From: GCA-2748575 sp965222725
GTDB taxonomy: Bacteria > Pseudomonadota > Gammaproteobacteria > Pseudomonadales > Ketobacteraceae
DNA: 64,000 bases
NCBI GenBank assembly: GCA_965222725.1
Contig: OZ244969.1
Location: 2,356,001-2,420,000 of the forward strand
Reading direction: 5' to 3'
Positions 1 to 8,330 of this stretch are shown here, piece by piece (position 1 is the first letter of the stretch; every line of letters begins with the position of its first letter). A model generated the notes under the pieces. It was given only the letters and a program-made list of their open reading frames with translations, ran no database searches and was not told where the DNA came from. A program made the position numbers and the translations under genes.

Positions 1-1
1 T

Positions 2-1003
2 GGAAATACTTTCACTATTGAAACGCTATCAACTCGATTAAAGGATGAGGAAAAGCTAGAAGTAGACACTCTCCTCTTCATGCATTACTACAAAATGTGT
101 ATAGAACCGGCCATGGAAATTGATTTCGATAACCTTGGCCCCGCGCAACAGACAGTATTAGATAACTATATTTCTTTCCTAAGAACGGTTCTGTACTGTA
201 TGGGCCGAAGCCAATCATCTACTAAGAATAGTAATATCTTTACCACGAACTATGACGGCTGCATTGTTCATGCTGCTGATCGATTAATCTATCAAGATAA
301 GATGAATTTTGTTCTCAATGATGGAGCGAGAGGGTTTAGAAAACGCTATTTGCATGCACGGAACTTCAATTCATTTACTTACGAAACGGGAATATTTAAC
401 CAGCACAAATCAGACATTCCTCAGATAAATCTAATTAATTTGCATGGCTCCGTTTATTGGAAAAAGCAGGCTGATCGTATCCAGATTGACTATTTAGCCT
501 CCGCAGAAGACATGAAAATAAACGTCGTAAAGGACTCTCCTGTTGATGCCCTCTCTGAAATTATCGATGATGATTCGAAGGTCTACTTAGATGTGGTGGG
601 CTTACAGGCAGATATTACTGAGATTGAGCCCTTCTGGGATGCCTATAAGAAATTACCCATTGTAAATCCAACAAAATGGAAGTTTTACGAGACTGTATTT
701 GAAGAGCACTACTATCAGATGCTGCGTCTATTAAGTTATGAGCTTGAAAAGCAAAATACAGTATTAATTACATTTGGATTTTCATTTTCTGATGAGCATA
801 TATTGCATTTAGTTCAACGATCCCTATCGAATCCCACACTTCAACTTTATGTTTGCTGCTTTAATGAGTCAGAAAAGAATGCAATGAAAGCCCGTTTCAG
901 CGAATACTCGAATGTGGTTTGTATTGCTTTTGATGACGATTTGGATTTTACTAAGTTCAATTCCGAAGTATTTACACCAGTAGGAACGTCAGGAGCTATC
1001 TAA
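2..1003 (+). CDS. SIR2-family protein, N-terminus outside window (SIR2-HerA system)
   Basis: The reading frame is open to the left edge, so the N-terminus, including any GAG nucleotide-binding motif, lies outside the window. Visible SIR2 hallmarks are the TTNYD motif (codons at 242-256), the LHG motif carrying the presumed catalytic His (codon at 443-445), and a C-terminal GFSFSDEHI stretch typical of SIR2_2/SIR2-like defence proteins. Known members hydrolyse NAD+ during phage infection. The stop overlaps the start of the HerA-like gene (TAATG at 1001-1005), so the two are translationally coupled. This pairing is the described SIR2-HerA antiphage arrangement. The defence role is inferred from family and context. 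Base composition is AT-rich compared with the region after about 4.8 kb, which suggests horizontal transfer. Confidence 0.85.
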   Translation, partial: GNTFTIETLSTRLKDEEKLEVDTLLFMHYYKMCIEPAMEIDFDNLGPAQQTVLDNYISFLRTVLYCMGRSQSSTKNSNIFTTNYDGCIVHAADRLIYQDKMNFVLNDGARGFRKRYLHARNFNSFTYETGIFNQHKSDIPQINLINLHGSVYWKKQADRIQIDYLASAEDMKINVVKDSPVDALSEIIDDDSKVYLDVVGLQADITEIEPFWDAYKKLPIVNPTKWKFYETVFEEHYYQMLRLLSYELEKQNTVLITFGFSFSDEHILHLVQRSLSNPTLQLYVCCFNESEKNAMKARFSEYSNVVCIAFDDDLDFTKFNSEVFTPVGTSGAI

Positions 1004-2775
1004 TGACGATTCAAGTTGGTGAAGTAATCGAGGTCAATGGTGTAAAGGTAGTATTAAGAATATATGATGAGTCAAGTAAGGATACGCTTTTTTATAACGG
1101 CGATAAGTACAAAGGAATATCGATTCGGGAATACGTAATTATTCGGCGGGGTTTCAGGGATATTGTGTGCCGCGTTGAAGGAGAATACCTCGACGAAAAG
1201 CGTTTCGAGACGGATAACCAAAAAGTTTTATATATAAGAAAGGTAGATGTTCGACCAATAGGATATTTTCAGGAAGAAAAGTTTTATGAGGGTATCAAAT
1301 ATCTACCTATGATCAAGGATCCAGCATACCTTTCTTCTGAGTCAATGATTGAAACTATTTTCGGACCTGGCCAGGAGGACGGATTCGTCATTGGTGAAAT
1401 GCTTAAGGAAGGGCTTCCTATTTCTTTACCATGGAAAAGGCTATTCAATACGCATATAGGAATTTTTGGGAATACAGGAAGTGGTAAGTCAAATACACTG
1501 GCTAAGCTATACACAACGTTATTCGAAAACAAAAAAGCGCTTATTAGGGGGAAAAGTACATTTACAGTAATAGACTTTAATGGCGAATATACAGGGAATC
1601 AGTTAGTTAATCAGGAAGATAAAACAACATTCAACTTAGATACGAGAAATGATGATGGCGGTAGATTTCCCCTGGCAGAAGGAGAGTTTTGGAATAAAGA
1701 AACGCTAGCCATTCTTTTTAAGGCAACGGCAAATACGCAGACTCCCTTTATAAACAGGATTGTGAGTGGCCGGGAAAGGTTTGGCGGGGATCTTCAAAAT
1801 TTAGAAAATTATATAAAAACTACCTTTCACCGATCATTTACGACTACTAATCCCAGGCGAGAATCGGCTGAACTGTTGAAAGCGGTCGTCGATATTATCG
1901 ACAATCAAGCTTTGAGAAATATTCTTAATCGATTAGTGTGGAGAGGGGATCAAAGTAAGTTTTCCTATCCAGGGCCTGCGGGTACAGTCTATTTTGATGG
2001 TCATGAACATGACTACGATAATGTCTTCAGACAGAGTGTAGACGCAATTAACCTGCAAGATTTGGATGCATTTGGTGAGCTGATAATAAGAGTAAATTTG
2101 CAGCTCATAAATGATTTGCTCTTCGGATATGTTCAATTTGAACATATCCAGCCGCTTCTGAAACGAATTGAATCATCAATGACTGCGCTTTCACGCGTGA
2201 TAAGAATCGATGGTGAAAACGCAGAGCTACCGTTGTTGACTGTGATTTCGTTGCGGAAGTGTAACCAAGAAATAAAAAAGATCGTTCCGCTACTATTAGC
2301 AAAGCACTTTTATGAGCAGCATAAAAATAACGTCGGAAATCCTCCGGATAGAACATTACATCTAATAATTGATGAAGCTCATAACATACTCTCTGAGCAG
2401 TCCACCAGGGAGCAAGAAAGTTGGAAAGACTACAGATTAGAGCTTTTTGAGGAGATTGTTAAAGAAGGGCGAAAGTTTGGTATGTTTTTAACATTGGCCA
2501 GCCAGCGCCCAGCAGATATTTCACCAACGATAATGTCGCAAATCCATAACTTCTTTATCCACCGCCTGGTTAATGATAAAGATCTATTTTTGCTGGATTC
2601 GACAATAAGCACTTTAGACAACCTCTCAAAAAGTATGATCCCTAGTCTTGCGAAAGGTTGTTGCATTGTAACCGGGACCTCCTTTGATTTGCCGATGGTT
2701 TTGCAGATCGAGCAATTAACTAAAGAGTACCAGCCCGACAGTGAAGATGTGGATCTGGAAGACTTATGGTCTTAG
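1003..2775 (+). CDS. HerA-like hexameric ATPase/translocase partner of SIR2
   Basis: A 590-residue protein with an N-terminal barrel-like region (about 1-110) followed by a RecA-like ATPase of the HerA/DUF87 family. Walker A is GNTGSGKS at 156-163. Walker B is LIIDEAHN with D457 and E458. A SQRPADISP segment follows, as is usual in HerA proteins. HerA family members form hexameric DNA-translocating motors; in SIR2-HerA systems the ATPase assembles with SIR2 into a large complex. The ATG overlaps the stop of the SIR2 gene by one base, which fixes the start. Length and motifs look intact. The antiphage function is inferred from gene pairing and was not shown here. Confidence 0.88.
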   Translation: MTIQVGEVIEVNGVKVVLRIYDESSKDTLFYNGDKYKGISIREYVIIRRGFRDIVCRVEGEYLDEKRFETDNQKVLYIRKVDVRPIGYFQEEKFYEGIKYLPMIKDPAYLSSESMIETIFGPGQEDGFVIGEMLKEGLPISLPWKRLFNTHIGIFGNTGSGKSNTLAKLYTTLFENKKALIRGKSTFTVIDFNGEYTGNQLVNQEDKTTFNLDTRNDDGGRFPLAEGEFWNKETLAILFKATANTQTPFINRIVSGRERFGGDLQNLENYIKTTFHRSFTTTNPRRESAELLKAVVDIIDNQALRNILNRLVWRGDQSKFSYPGPAGTVYFDGHEHDYDNVFRQSVDAINLQDLDAFGELIIRVNLQLINDLLFGYVQFEHIQPLLKRIESSMTALSRVIRIDGENAELPLLTVISLRKCNQEIKKIVPLLLAKHFYEQHKNNVGNPPDRTLHLIIDEAHNILSEQSTREQESWKDYRLELFEEIVKEGRKFGMFLTLASQRPADISPTIMSQIHNFFIHRLVNDKDLFLLDSTISTLDNLSKSMIPSLAKGCCIVTGTSFDLPMVLQIEQLTKEYQPDSEDVDLEDLWS

Positions 2776-2834
2776 TAAGGTGCGGTAAAATCGGTAAACG
2801 GGACGGAGTCTAACATTATACGTTTTTTATCGAT

Positions 2835-2849
2835 GTCCGCTTATGGCCG
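2835..2849 (+). repeat. Intergenic motif copy 1 (GTCCGCTTATGGCCG)
   Basis: This 15-base motif lies in the 169-base spacer between the HerA-like gene and the phosphoesterase gene. A near-identical copy, differing at one base, lies downstream of that gene at 4707-4721. Just after it the sequence GGCCGGGAGCGGCC can form a small hairpin. I see no promoter of good quality in this spacer. Confidence 0.5.
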
Positions 2850-2944
2850 GGAGCGGCCTAGGTCTTGTTACCTGCCCGCTAGTTTTGAACAAGATTGTAA
2901 AGGAATATGCGAATAACGCAGGGCCTAATTAGGAGATGGAGTCT

Positions 2945-4576
2945 ATGATAGGAAAGATTGTAATTGTAGCGTCCGCAGTATTAGTTCTGCTTGGATGTGA
3001 GACAACTACAACAATAAAGAGCTCGCTTAGTTCTGTAGACCCAGGAGACAACGCGCTGGTATACCTTGTTGCTGATAATCAATTTCACCAGCCGTTAGCT
3101 GATTATCCTATTTACAACAATATCGCAGACTTCATCAGTGAAGTTGCTGTTAGGCCTCCGCAATCTGCCGTATTTGGGCAAGCGTTTTATCAATGGGTGC
3201 TTGAGCAAATGAATCAGAGTAGACCAATTATACATTTGGGAGACGCTGGTGATATTTCCTGTCGCTCTGAATTTGAACGATTTTTTAGTGTTATGAAAAG
3301 CTCAAAAGCACCATGGCTCTTCGTGCCTGGTAACCATGATGGGTATTATACCGGAAATTCTCAACATCGATCATGGTGGAAGGAAACTTGGGACGATGCT
3401 TGTGGCGGTGAGCGATTTGACAAAAAACATCTTCTCGAAATGTACCTAGAGGAGCGTTTTGAGTATATAGGCATTACGGAAAAAAATAATAAATGTGTTG
3501 AGAATGGACATTCTGGCATTGAGCGGGGAGATAACTATGAAATTATGTATTGCGCATATATTAGCTCAGATCACTATTCGGCAAACAGATCCTTCATAGT
3601 GCAATTGCTTAGATTGCAAACAGAAGCTGGAGAAATTAGCTTTGTGATGGCCGACACTGCGAACTATAAGAATCCACCCAAATACCGGAATCCTCTCAAT
3701 CCGTTTCAGTCCAAAGTAGCAGGTATAACCGGAGAGATAACAGAAAAACAAAGGGCTGTTATTAGCACGTATATAAAACTTGCGTACAGTGAATCCGACT
3801 ATGTTTATGTGATAGGGCACCACCCACTGAAAAGATCGAGTTTTAGCGCGGATGGGCTAGCATGGTATGGCGGTACAGATTATCTACTTGATAATATTAG
3901 TGTGAATGATAAAGCTTTAGGTTATATATCTGCGCATACCCATAAGGGAGGCTATCGAGAGCATGCCTCGTCAGTTACAGAGTATAATGTAAGCTCTTTG
4001 ATTGACTGGCCTCTGGCATATGCTTCCATATCTCTTGCGAATGGTAGGCCTCAATTTGGTGAGCATCTAATCTTGGACAAAAAGCAGCTTGACTGCTCAA
4101 AGTACAACCAAACAAAGCCGAGTTTTGACGATCTTCATCATTTTACAGCTTACAAAAAAATTACAAGACCACCCCCTCGCTCACCTAAAAGTTTAGAAAG
4201 ACAGCCGCGAAGCCATGAGAATGTCAATCTCTTCACATACTCATTAATGGCAGAGGCACATATCTTGTTTGAAGCCATTCAATATGCCGATTTAATCAAC
4301 GGGCGCGAAAGCAGCATCGCCGATCCTAATCAAATCCTTGAAAAATCTAAAGAGGCTTTTAGAAATGGTACGTACGATAGAAATGGCAGTTTTACAACAG
4401 AGCTTGAGCATCTATTAAGGGAATTGAGGAACCAGTATGAGAGTCGATTCCATGGTAAAGATATCCCGCTGAATCTGCAGGAGTACGCTACATGCAATAT
4501 GCTTTGGAGCGCAAAGGAGGAAGCAGCAGCCGTTTGGGGAAAAGATGATCCTAGCAACAGGAGACGTCAATGGTGA
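2945..4576 (+). CDS. Lipoprotein with calcineurin-like metallophosphoesterase domain
   Basis: A 543-residue protein starting with a lipoprotein signal peptide ending LLGC, so it is probably anchored to a membrane outside the cytoplasm. The metallophosphoesterase ligand motifs appear in order: GD at 99-100, GNHD at 129-132, GHHP at 291-294 and AHTH at about 330-333 (the usual GHTH with Ala for Gly). The C-terminal 150 residues are helical and unrecognised. An in-frame ATG at 2936 directly abuts the AGGAG at 2931-2935, so the ATG at 2945 with a 9-base spacer is preferred. It follows SIR2-HerA on the same strand and shares its AT-rich composition, but a 169-base gap separates them, so membership in the defence unit is only possible. 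The substrate is unknown. Confidence 0.78.
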   Translation: MIGKIVIVASAVLVLLGCETTTTIKSSLSSVDPGDNALVYLVADNQFHQPLADYPIYNNIADFISEVAVRPPQSAVFGQAFYQWVLEQMNQSRPIIHLGDAGDISCRSEFERFFSVMKSSKAPWLFVPGNHDGYYTGNSQHRSWWKETWDDACGGERFDKKHLLEMYLEERFEYIGITEKNNKCVENGHSGIERGDNYEIMYCAYISSDHYSANRSFIVQLLRLQTEAGEISFVMADTANYKNPPKYRNPLNPFQSKVAGITGEITEKQRAVISTYIKLAYSESDYVYVIGHHPLKRSSFSADGLAWYGGTDYLLDNISVNDKALGYISAHTHKGGYREHASSVTEYNVSSLIDWPLAYASISLANGRPQFGEHLILDKKQLDCSKYNQTKPSFDDLHHFTAYKKITRPPPRSPKSLERQPRSHENVNLFTYSLMAEAHILFEAIQYADLINGRESSIADPNQILEKSKEAFRNGTYDRNGSFTTELEHLLRELRNQYESRFHGKDIPLNLQEYATCNMLWSAKEEAAAVWGKDDPSNRRRQW

Positions 4577-4656
4577 CCACCACATTATAAGTTGGCGGTT
4601 CTGACGGCATCTTTTGATATCTTAGGATAAGCTTATCATTAATCAAAGGTGCAACC

Positions 4657-4679
4657 AAAGAGCCCGCTCCGGGCTCTTT
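4657..4679 (+). terminator. Hairpin downstream of phosphoesterase lipoprotein gene
   Basis: A perfect 10-base inverted repeat, AAAGAGCCCG and CGGGCTCTTT, with a three-base loop lies 80 bases after the stop codon. It has no extended T-tract beyond the stem, but A/T-rich stem ends can serve both strands, and the PhzF gene also ends towards it. A terminator is the most likely role. Confidence 0.55.
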
Positions 4680-4706
4680 CCAGAATCTAAATAGCTCACC
4701 CAAAAG

Positions 4707-4721
4707 GTCCGCTTTTGGCCG
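4707..4721 (+). repeat. Intergenic motif copy 2 (GTCCGCTTTTGGCCG)
   Basis: Second copy of the motif seen at 2835-2849, with one base different. It lies between the island's last gene and the convergent PhzF gene, near where base composition changes. With the first copy it brackets the phosphoesterase gene in direct orientation. Confidence 0.5.
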
Positions 4722-4791
4722 ATAGCTGAAGTGGCTATTATCGTGCAAGTCTTAGGGTTGGGTGTTTTAGCTGCAATTGAACTTAGAAAGC

Positions 4792-5577
4792 TCAGACCAC
4801 CAATTCAATTGTACATTTCAGATACATGATCGCATAACCAGAAATTAAAACTCGATCCCCTTGAAGCTCACAAAACAGCTCTCCCCCACGTGCGGATACC
4901 TGCTTTGCATGCAGTTTCGGTTTTCCGAGTAGCTCTGACCAGTAAGGTATCAACTGCGTATAGGCAGAGCCGGTCACGGCGTCCTCTGGTATGGCGTACT
5001 TCGGTGTAAAAACTCGCACTACAAAATCATACTTGTCAGAAGGGGCGGTAATAGTGACACCCCGCAGATCCAACTGACTAAGCAGCGTATAGTCCGGCTT
5101 TATGCTTAAAATATCCTCCTCGCTATCAAAAACCGCGATATAGTCTGCATGTTTAAGGCAATTGACTGGTGTTTTACCTAAGCCCGCGGATAAAAGCTCC
5201 GGAATGTCGCAGGGTCCTGGTCGCTGCACAGGAAAATTCAATGTCAGCAGGCGACCACTCCTGGTTACAGTGAGTTCACCAGACAGGGAGTTAAAAACCA
5301 CTTCATCATGCCTGGTCTGTAATTCCTTAAAAATCACAAAGGCTGCAGCTAACGTGGCGTGCCCGCATAGTGCTACTTCCTTATTGGGAGTAAACCAGCG
5401 AATATGATAGTCGTTCCCCTGCGGTACAAAATAAGCTGTTTCAGCCAGGTTGTTTTCCTCGGCGATAGCCTGAAGGGTTTCATCAGGCAGCCATTCATCA
5501 AGCGGTACCACGGCGGCAGGGTTGCCTTTAAAAAGCCGATCTGTAAAAGCATCAATTTGATATATAGATAGTTTCAT
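4792..5577 (-). CDS. PhzF-family epimerase/isomerase
   Basis: A 261-residue protein of the PhzF fold, a duplicated diaminopimelate-epimerase-like structure acting on small metabolites. Recognisable motifs are the N-terminal QIDAFTDRLFKGNPAAVV, the NNLAETA segment with the catalytic Glu (E46), RWFTPNKEVALCGHATLA, and the C-terminal DAVTGSA. The substrate cannot be told; no phenazine genes are nearby. The ATG at 5577 overlaps the stop of an upstream small gene (ATGA) and is preferred to an in-frame GTG at 5592. It is divergent from a MocR-type regulator, its likely controller. Confidence 0.9.
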   Translation of the reverse strand: MKLSIYQIDAFTDRLFKGNPAAVVPLDEWLPDETLQAIAEENNLAETAYFVPQGNDYHIRWFTPNKEVALCGHATLAAAFVIFKELQTRHDEVVFNSLSGELTVTRSGRLLTLNFPVQRPGPCDIPELLSAGLGKTPVNCLKHADYIAVFDSEEDILSIKPDYTLLSQLDLRGVTITAPSDKYDFVVRVFTPKYAIPEDAVTGSAYTQLIPYWSELLGKPKLHAKQVSARGGELFCELQGDRVLISGYAIMYLKCTIELVV

Positions 5578-5753
5578 GGCAAGTTCCACCACCAGCTGTG
5601 TTCATAACATTCGCTCTGTTGTAATTGAGCTTGGCCGCTGCACTGGTTAGTCGCCCCATGATTGTCATCACTTTCTTTGTGCAGAAGTGTGCCAGCCGCA
5701 AGCAACAGCAGCACCAGCGGAACCCATTTGCCCTTTCTCGCTAAACCTTCCAT
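5574..5753 (-). CDS. Small exported or membrane-anchored peptide
   Basis: A 59-residue frame with a basic start, a hydrophobic run (VPLVLLLLAAGTLL, about residues 12-25), then a polar tail with two cysteines. The ATG is preceded by AGGTGAG at good spacing, and the stop overlaps the PhzF start by ATGA, which argues that it is translated. I do not recognise a family. It would be the first gene of a two-gene operon facing the MocR regulator. A GTG at 5765 is an alternative start. Being so short, it could still be a chance frame. Confidence 0.5.
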   Translation of the reverse strand: MEGLARKGKWVPLVLLLLAAGTLLHKESDDNHGATNQCSGQAQLQQSECYEHSWWWNLP

Positions 5754-5816
5754 CGCTTTACTCACCTGTTGCTAATTTCGGTACCAGTATCTAAAGTAGG
5801 TTGATATGGGTACAGA

Positions 5817-5848
5817 TACAGTTTAGTGATTTCGTTGCGGTACAGTTT
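5817..5848. promoter_or_regulatory. Direct repeats, candidate MocR operator
   Basis: TACAGTTT occurs at 5817-5824 and again at 5841-5848, 24 bases apart in direct orientation, with a related GGTACAG element just upstream of the first. They sit in the 168-base spacer between the small exported gene and the divergent MocR gene. MocR regulators typically bind direct repeats in such spacers; binding here is inferred. Confidence 0.45.
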
Positions 5849-5921
5849 GTTGTCGTAGGATCTGTACGAGTCGGGTATCTCCCGTGTGGGTGCTTAGTCA
5901 GGGCGTGAAGAGGAACTGGTA

Positions 5922-7322
5922 ATGGAAACACTCTATCGATCGTTATCGCAGGAGCTGGCAGACCACATTGATGAAGGCATTTACCAGGTTGGCGAGCGCA
6001 TGCCGGGGCTCAGAAAGTTCAGCCAGCAGCGTAAGGTGAGTATGGCCACTGCCGTGGCGGCTTATCGGGCGTTGGAGGATGCGGGTTACCTTGAGGCGCG
6101 GGACAGGTCCGGGTACTACGTTCGTCATCGGCGTAAGGTAAAGCTTAAACTGCCGGAACAATCATCGCCGAAAGCACGCCCGGTTCCGGTAAAACGCCGG
6201 GATATCATTATTCAAATGCTTAACGCTGCCAATCAGCCCCACATTATTCCGCTGGGGGCGGCGGTGCCCCATGGGGATATGTTGCCTTTGGCTGCGCTGG
6301 AAAAAGCGGCGGCGAGTGTGGCGCGGCAGCAACGGGTGGTGTCGAACCGGTATGCTGTGCCGCCGGGTGAATCACATCTGGTTCAGCAACTGGCCAAGCG
6401 TTATGCGCAGATCGGCTGTAAGCTGAATCCGGACGATATCACTATCACCAATGGGGGGCAGGAGGCGTTATGGCTGGCATTGCAGGCTGTTACGTCACCA
6501 GGGGATGTTGTGGCGCTGGAGTCACCCTGTTTTTACGGGTTGTTGTTGATTCTGGAATCCTTGGGGTTAAAAGCGCTGGAGATACCAACGCACCCGCAGG
6601 ATGGCATTTGTATCGAATCGTTGAATAGTGCGTTAAACAAGTGGCCGGTAAAAGCCTGTGTAGTGGTAACAAACTACAGTAATCCGCTGGGGTGCATGAT
6701 GAGTGATGCCCGCAAGCGGGAATTGGTGAATGTGCTCGCCGATTTTAAGGTGCCCCTTATAGAGGATGATATTTACGCCGAGTTACCTCACCGGGGCGAT
6801 AGGCCACTCCCAGCCAAGTACTGGGATAAAAAGAGCAACAATTACCTGTGTTCCTCGTTATCAAAAACGCTGTCCCCCGGTTTGCGGGTGGGTTGGGTGA
6901 TCGGGCCGGATGCGACATCGCAAATAGCTCCGCAAAAATTTGTGATGAACACGGCCAGCGCCACAATACCGCAATTGATGGCAGGCCAGTTGCTTGAGTC
7001 AGGTGCGTTTGATCGGCACCTGAAACAGATGCGGCAGAAAGTAGCCACGGCAGTAACAACAATGATGGAGCTGATAGAGGATCTGCTCCCTCTGGAAACG
7101 CAGATTACTTACCCGCAAGGGGGATTTGTGATTTGGGTGGAACTACCGCGTAAGTACGATACCAGGGCGCTGGCACAAAAGGCGCTGGATGAAGGGGTGA
7201 GTATTGCGCCCGGCTTTTTGTTTTCGTCCTCTGACAAGTACCAGAATTGTATGCGGTTGAACTGTGCGGTTCCTGAAAAGAGCATGGAAAGTGCTGTGCG
7301 AAGGTTAAGTAAGTTGTTGTGA
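5922..7322 (+). CDS. MocR-family regulator (GntR HTH fused to aminotransferase domain)
   Basis: A 466-residue protein with a GntR-type winged helix at about 5-75 and a fold-type I aminotransferase domain from about 110 to the end. The PLP-binding lysine is K315 within SSLSKTLSPGLRVGW. MocR proteins bind PLP or PLP-amino acid adducts and act as transcription factors, usually controlling the divergent gene. Here the divergent unit is the small exported peptide plus PhzF. An Nmad3-family gene follows only 13 bases after the stop and may be co-transcribed. The effector is unknown. Confidence 0.9.
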   Translation: METLYRSLSQELADHIDEGIYQVGERMPGLRKFSQQRKVSMATAVAAYRALEDAGYLEARDRSGYYVRHRRKVKLKLPEQSSPKARPVPVKRRDIIIQMLNAANQPHIIPLGAAVPHGDMLPLAALEKAAASVARQQRVVSNRYAVPPGESHLVQQLAKRYAQIGCKLNPDDITITNGGQEALWLALQAVTSPGDVVALESPCFYGLLLILESLGLKALEIPTHPQDGICIESLNSALNKWPVKACVVVTNYSNPLGCMMSDARKRELVNVLADFKVPLIEDDIYAELPHRGDRPLPAKYWDKKSNNYLCSSLSKTLSPGLRVGWVIGPDATSQIAPQKFVMNTASATIPQLMAGQLLESGAFDRHLKQMRQKVATAVTTMMELIEDLLPLETQITYPQGGFVIWVELPRKYDTRALAQKALDEGVSIAPGFLFSSSDKYQNCMRLNCAVPEKSMESAVRRLSKLL

Positions 7323-7335
7323 GTGGTTCCAAGCG

Positions 7336-8196
7336 ATGCGCATAATTCTTAGCAGAAAGGGATTTGATTCTTCGGCAGGTGGTTGCCCGAGCCCGATTTT
7401 TCCTGACGGGCGTCTGTACTCCTTGCCTATTCCAGATAAAAAGTCTCCCATAGCCTACTCTGATCTTGATTGCGACGGTATTAATGTGGGCCAGCTGGTT
7501 TCACAGTTAACGCGGGATCCAAAACGGGTTCATCACTATGCCCATCTTGATCCTGATTTGCGCGAGGATGCACTTACCCGGCAGCCCGGGTGGCGGCCCA
7601 TTCTGGGGCAGGCTGGCAGCGCCCAGGGGCATTTGCGTAATCAGCGCGTGGTGCCGGGTGATATTTTTCTTTTCTTTGGTTCGTTTCGGCCTGTCGAGCT
7701 GGTGGATGGCATGTGGCGGTTTGTTAAGAGCGAGCCGCCGCGTCACGTGATTTGGGGGTGGTTGCAGATTGGGGAGGTTTTAAAGGTCGATGACCTGAGA
7801 GATTCCGATATCCCATGGGCCCGTTATCATCCTCACTTTGCCTATGAGCCGGATGCCACTAATACGCTGTACCTTGCCGCGGATTCGCTGAGTGTGGGTG
7901 AGCATTCAAACATTAATACCGGCGCGGGATTTTTTCCCAGAATCAGTTCTGATCTGGTGCTCACCAAGCCGGGCTCGGCAAATCAAACCTTATGGCGATT
8001 ACCGAGCTGGTTTTACCCTTCGGATGGCATATCTAAACTGAGTTACAACCCGAGTATGAATCGCTGGTCATTGGACGGAAGTTATTGCTATTTAAAAAGT
8101 GCGGCAAGAGGCCAGGAGTTTGTTGTGGATGCTACGGGTTTAAATGATGCACAAGCATGGGTTGTCAGTTTGTTGAGCGGGAAAGAACGTGGATAG
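7336..8196 (+). CDS. Nmad3-family putative nucleotide-modification-associated protein
   Basis: A 286-residue protein. The opening MRIILSRKGFDSSAGG followed by PSPIFPDGRLYSLPIPD is characteristic of the Nmad3 family (nucleotide modification associated domain 3), proposed from comparative genomics to act in nucleic-acid modification pathways. Its biochemical role is not established. No signal peptide or membrane segment is visible. It starts 13 bases after the MocR stop on the same strand. The only other protein with a possible defence link in the window is the SIR2-HerA pair about 5 kb away, so a functional connection is speculative. Confidence 0.7.
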   Translation: MRIILSRKGFDSSAGGCPSPIFPDGRLYSLPIPDKKSPIAYSDLDCDGINVGQLVSQLTRDPKRVHHYAHLDPDLREDALTRQPGWRPILGQAGSAQGHLRNQRVVPGDIFLFFGSFRPVELVDGMWRFVKSEPPRHVIWGWLQIGEVLKVDDLRDSDIPWARYHPHFAYEPDATNTLYLAADSLSVGEHSNINTGAGFFPRISSDLVLTKPGSANQTLWRLPSWFYPSDGISKLSYNPSMNRWSLDGSYCYLKSAARGQEFVVDATGLNDAQAWVVSLLSGKERG

Positions 8197-8330
8197 CAAT
8201 AATATGAACTGTATCCCGCTATTCTGCAAAAGGTAGCGATAAGCTAAAGCCGATTCTGATGCACGTAGTAACTAGACTAACGTGCCAAAGCAGGATGTAT
8301 TCAATTCGGCATCATCGGCAGGGACGAGCT

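Noticed and set aside
4577..4791. Attachment site or integron-type recombination site at the island edge
   Set aside because: No tRNA, integrase or complete attC-like core was seen; only a terminator-like hairpin and the 15-base motif.
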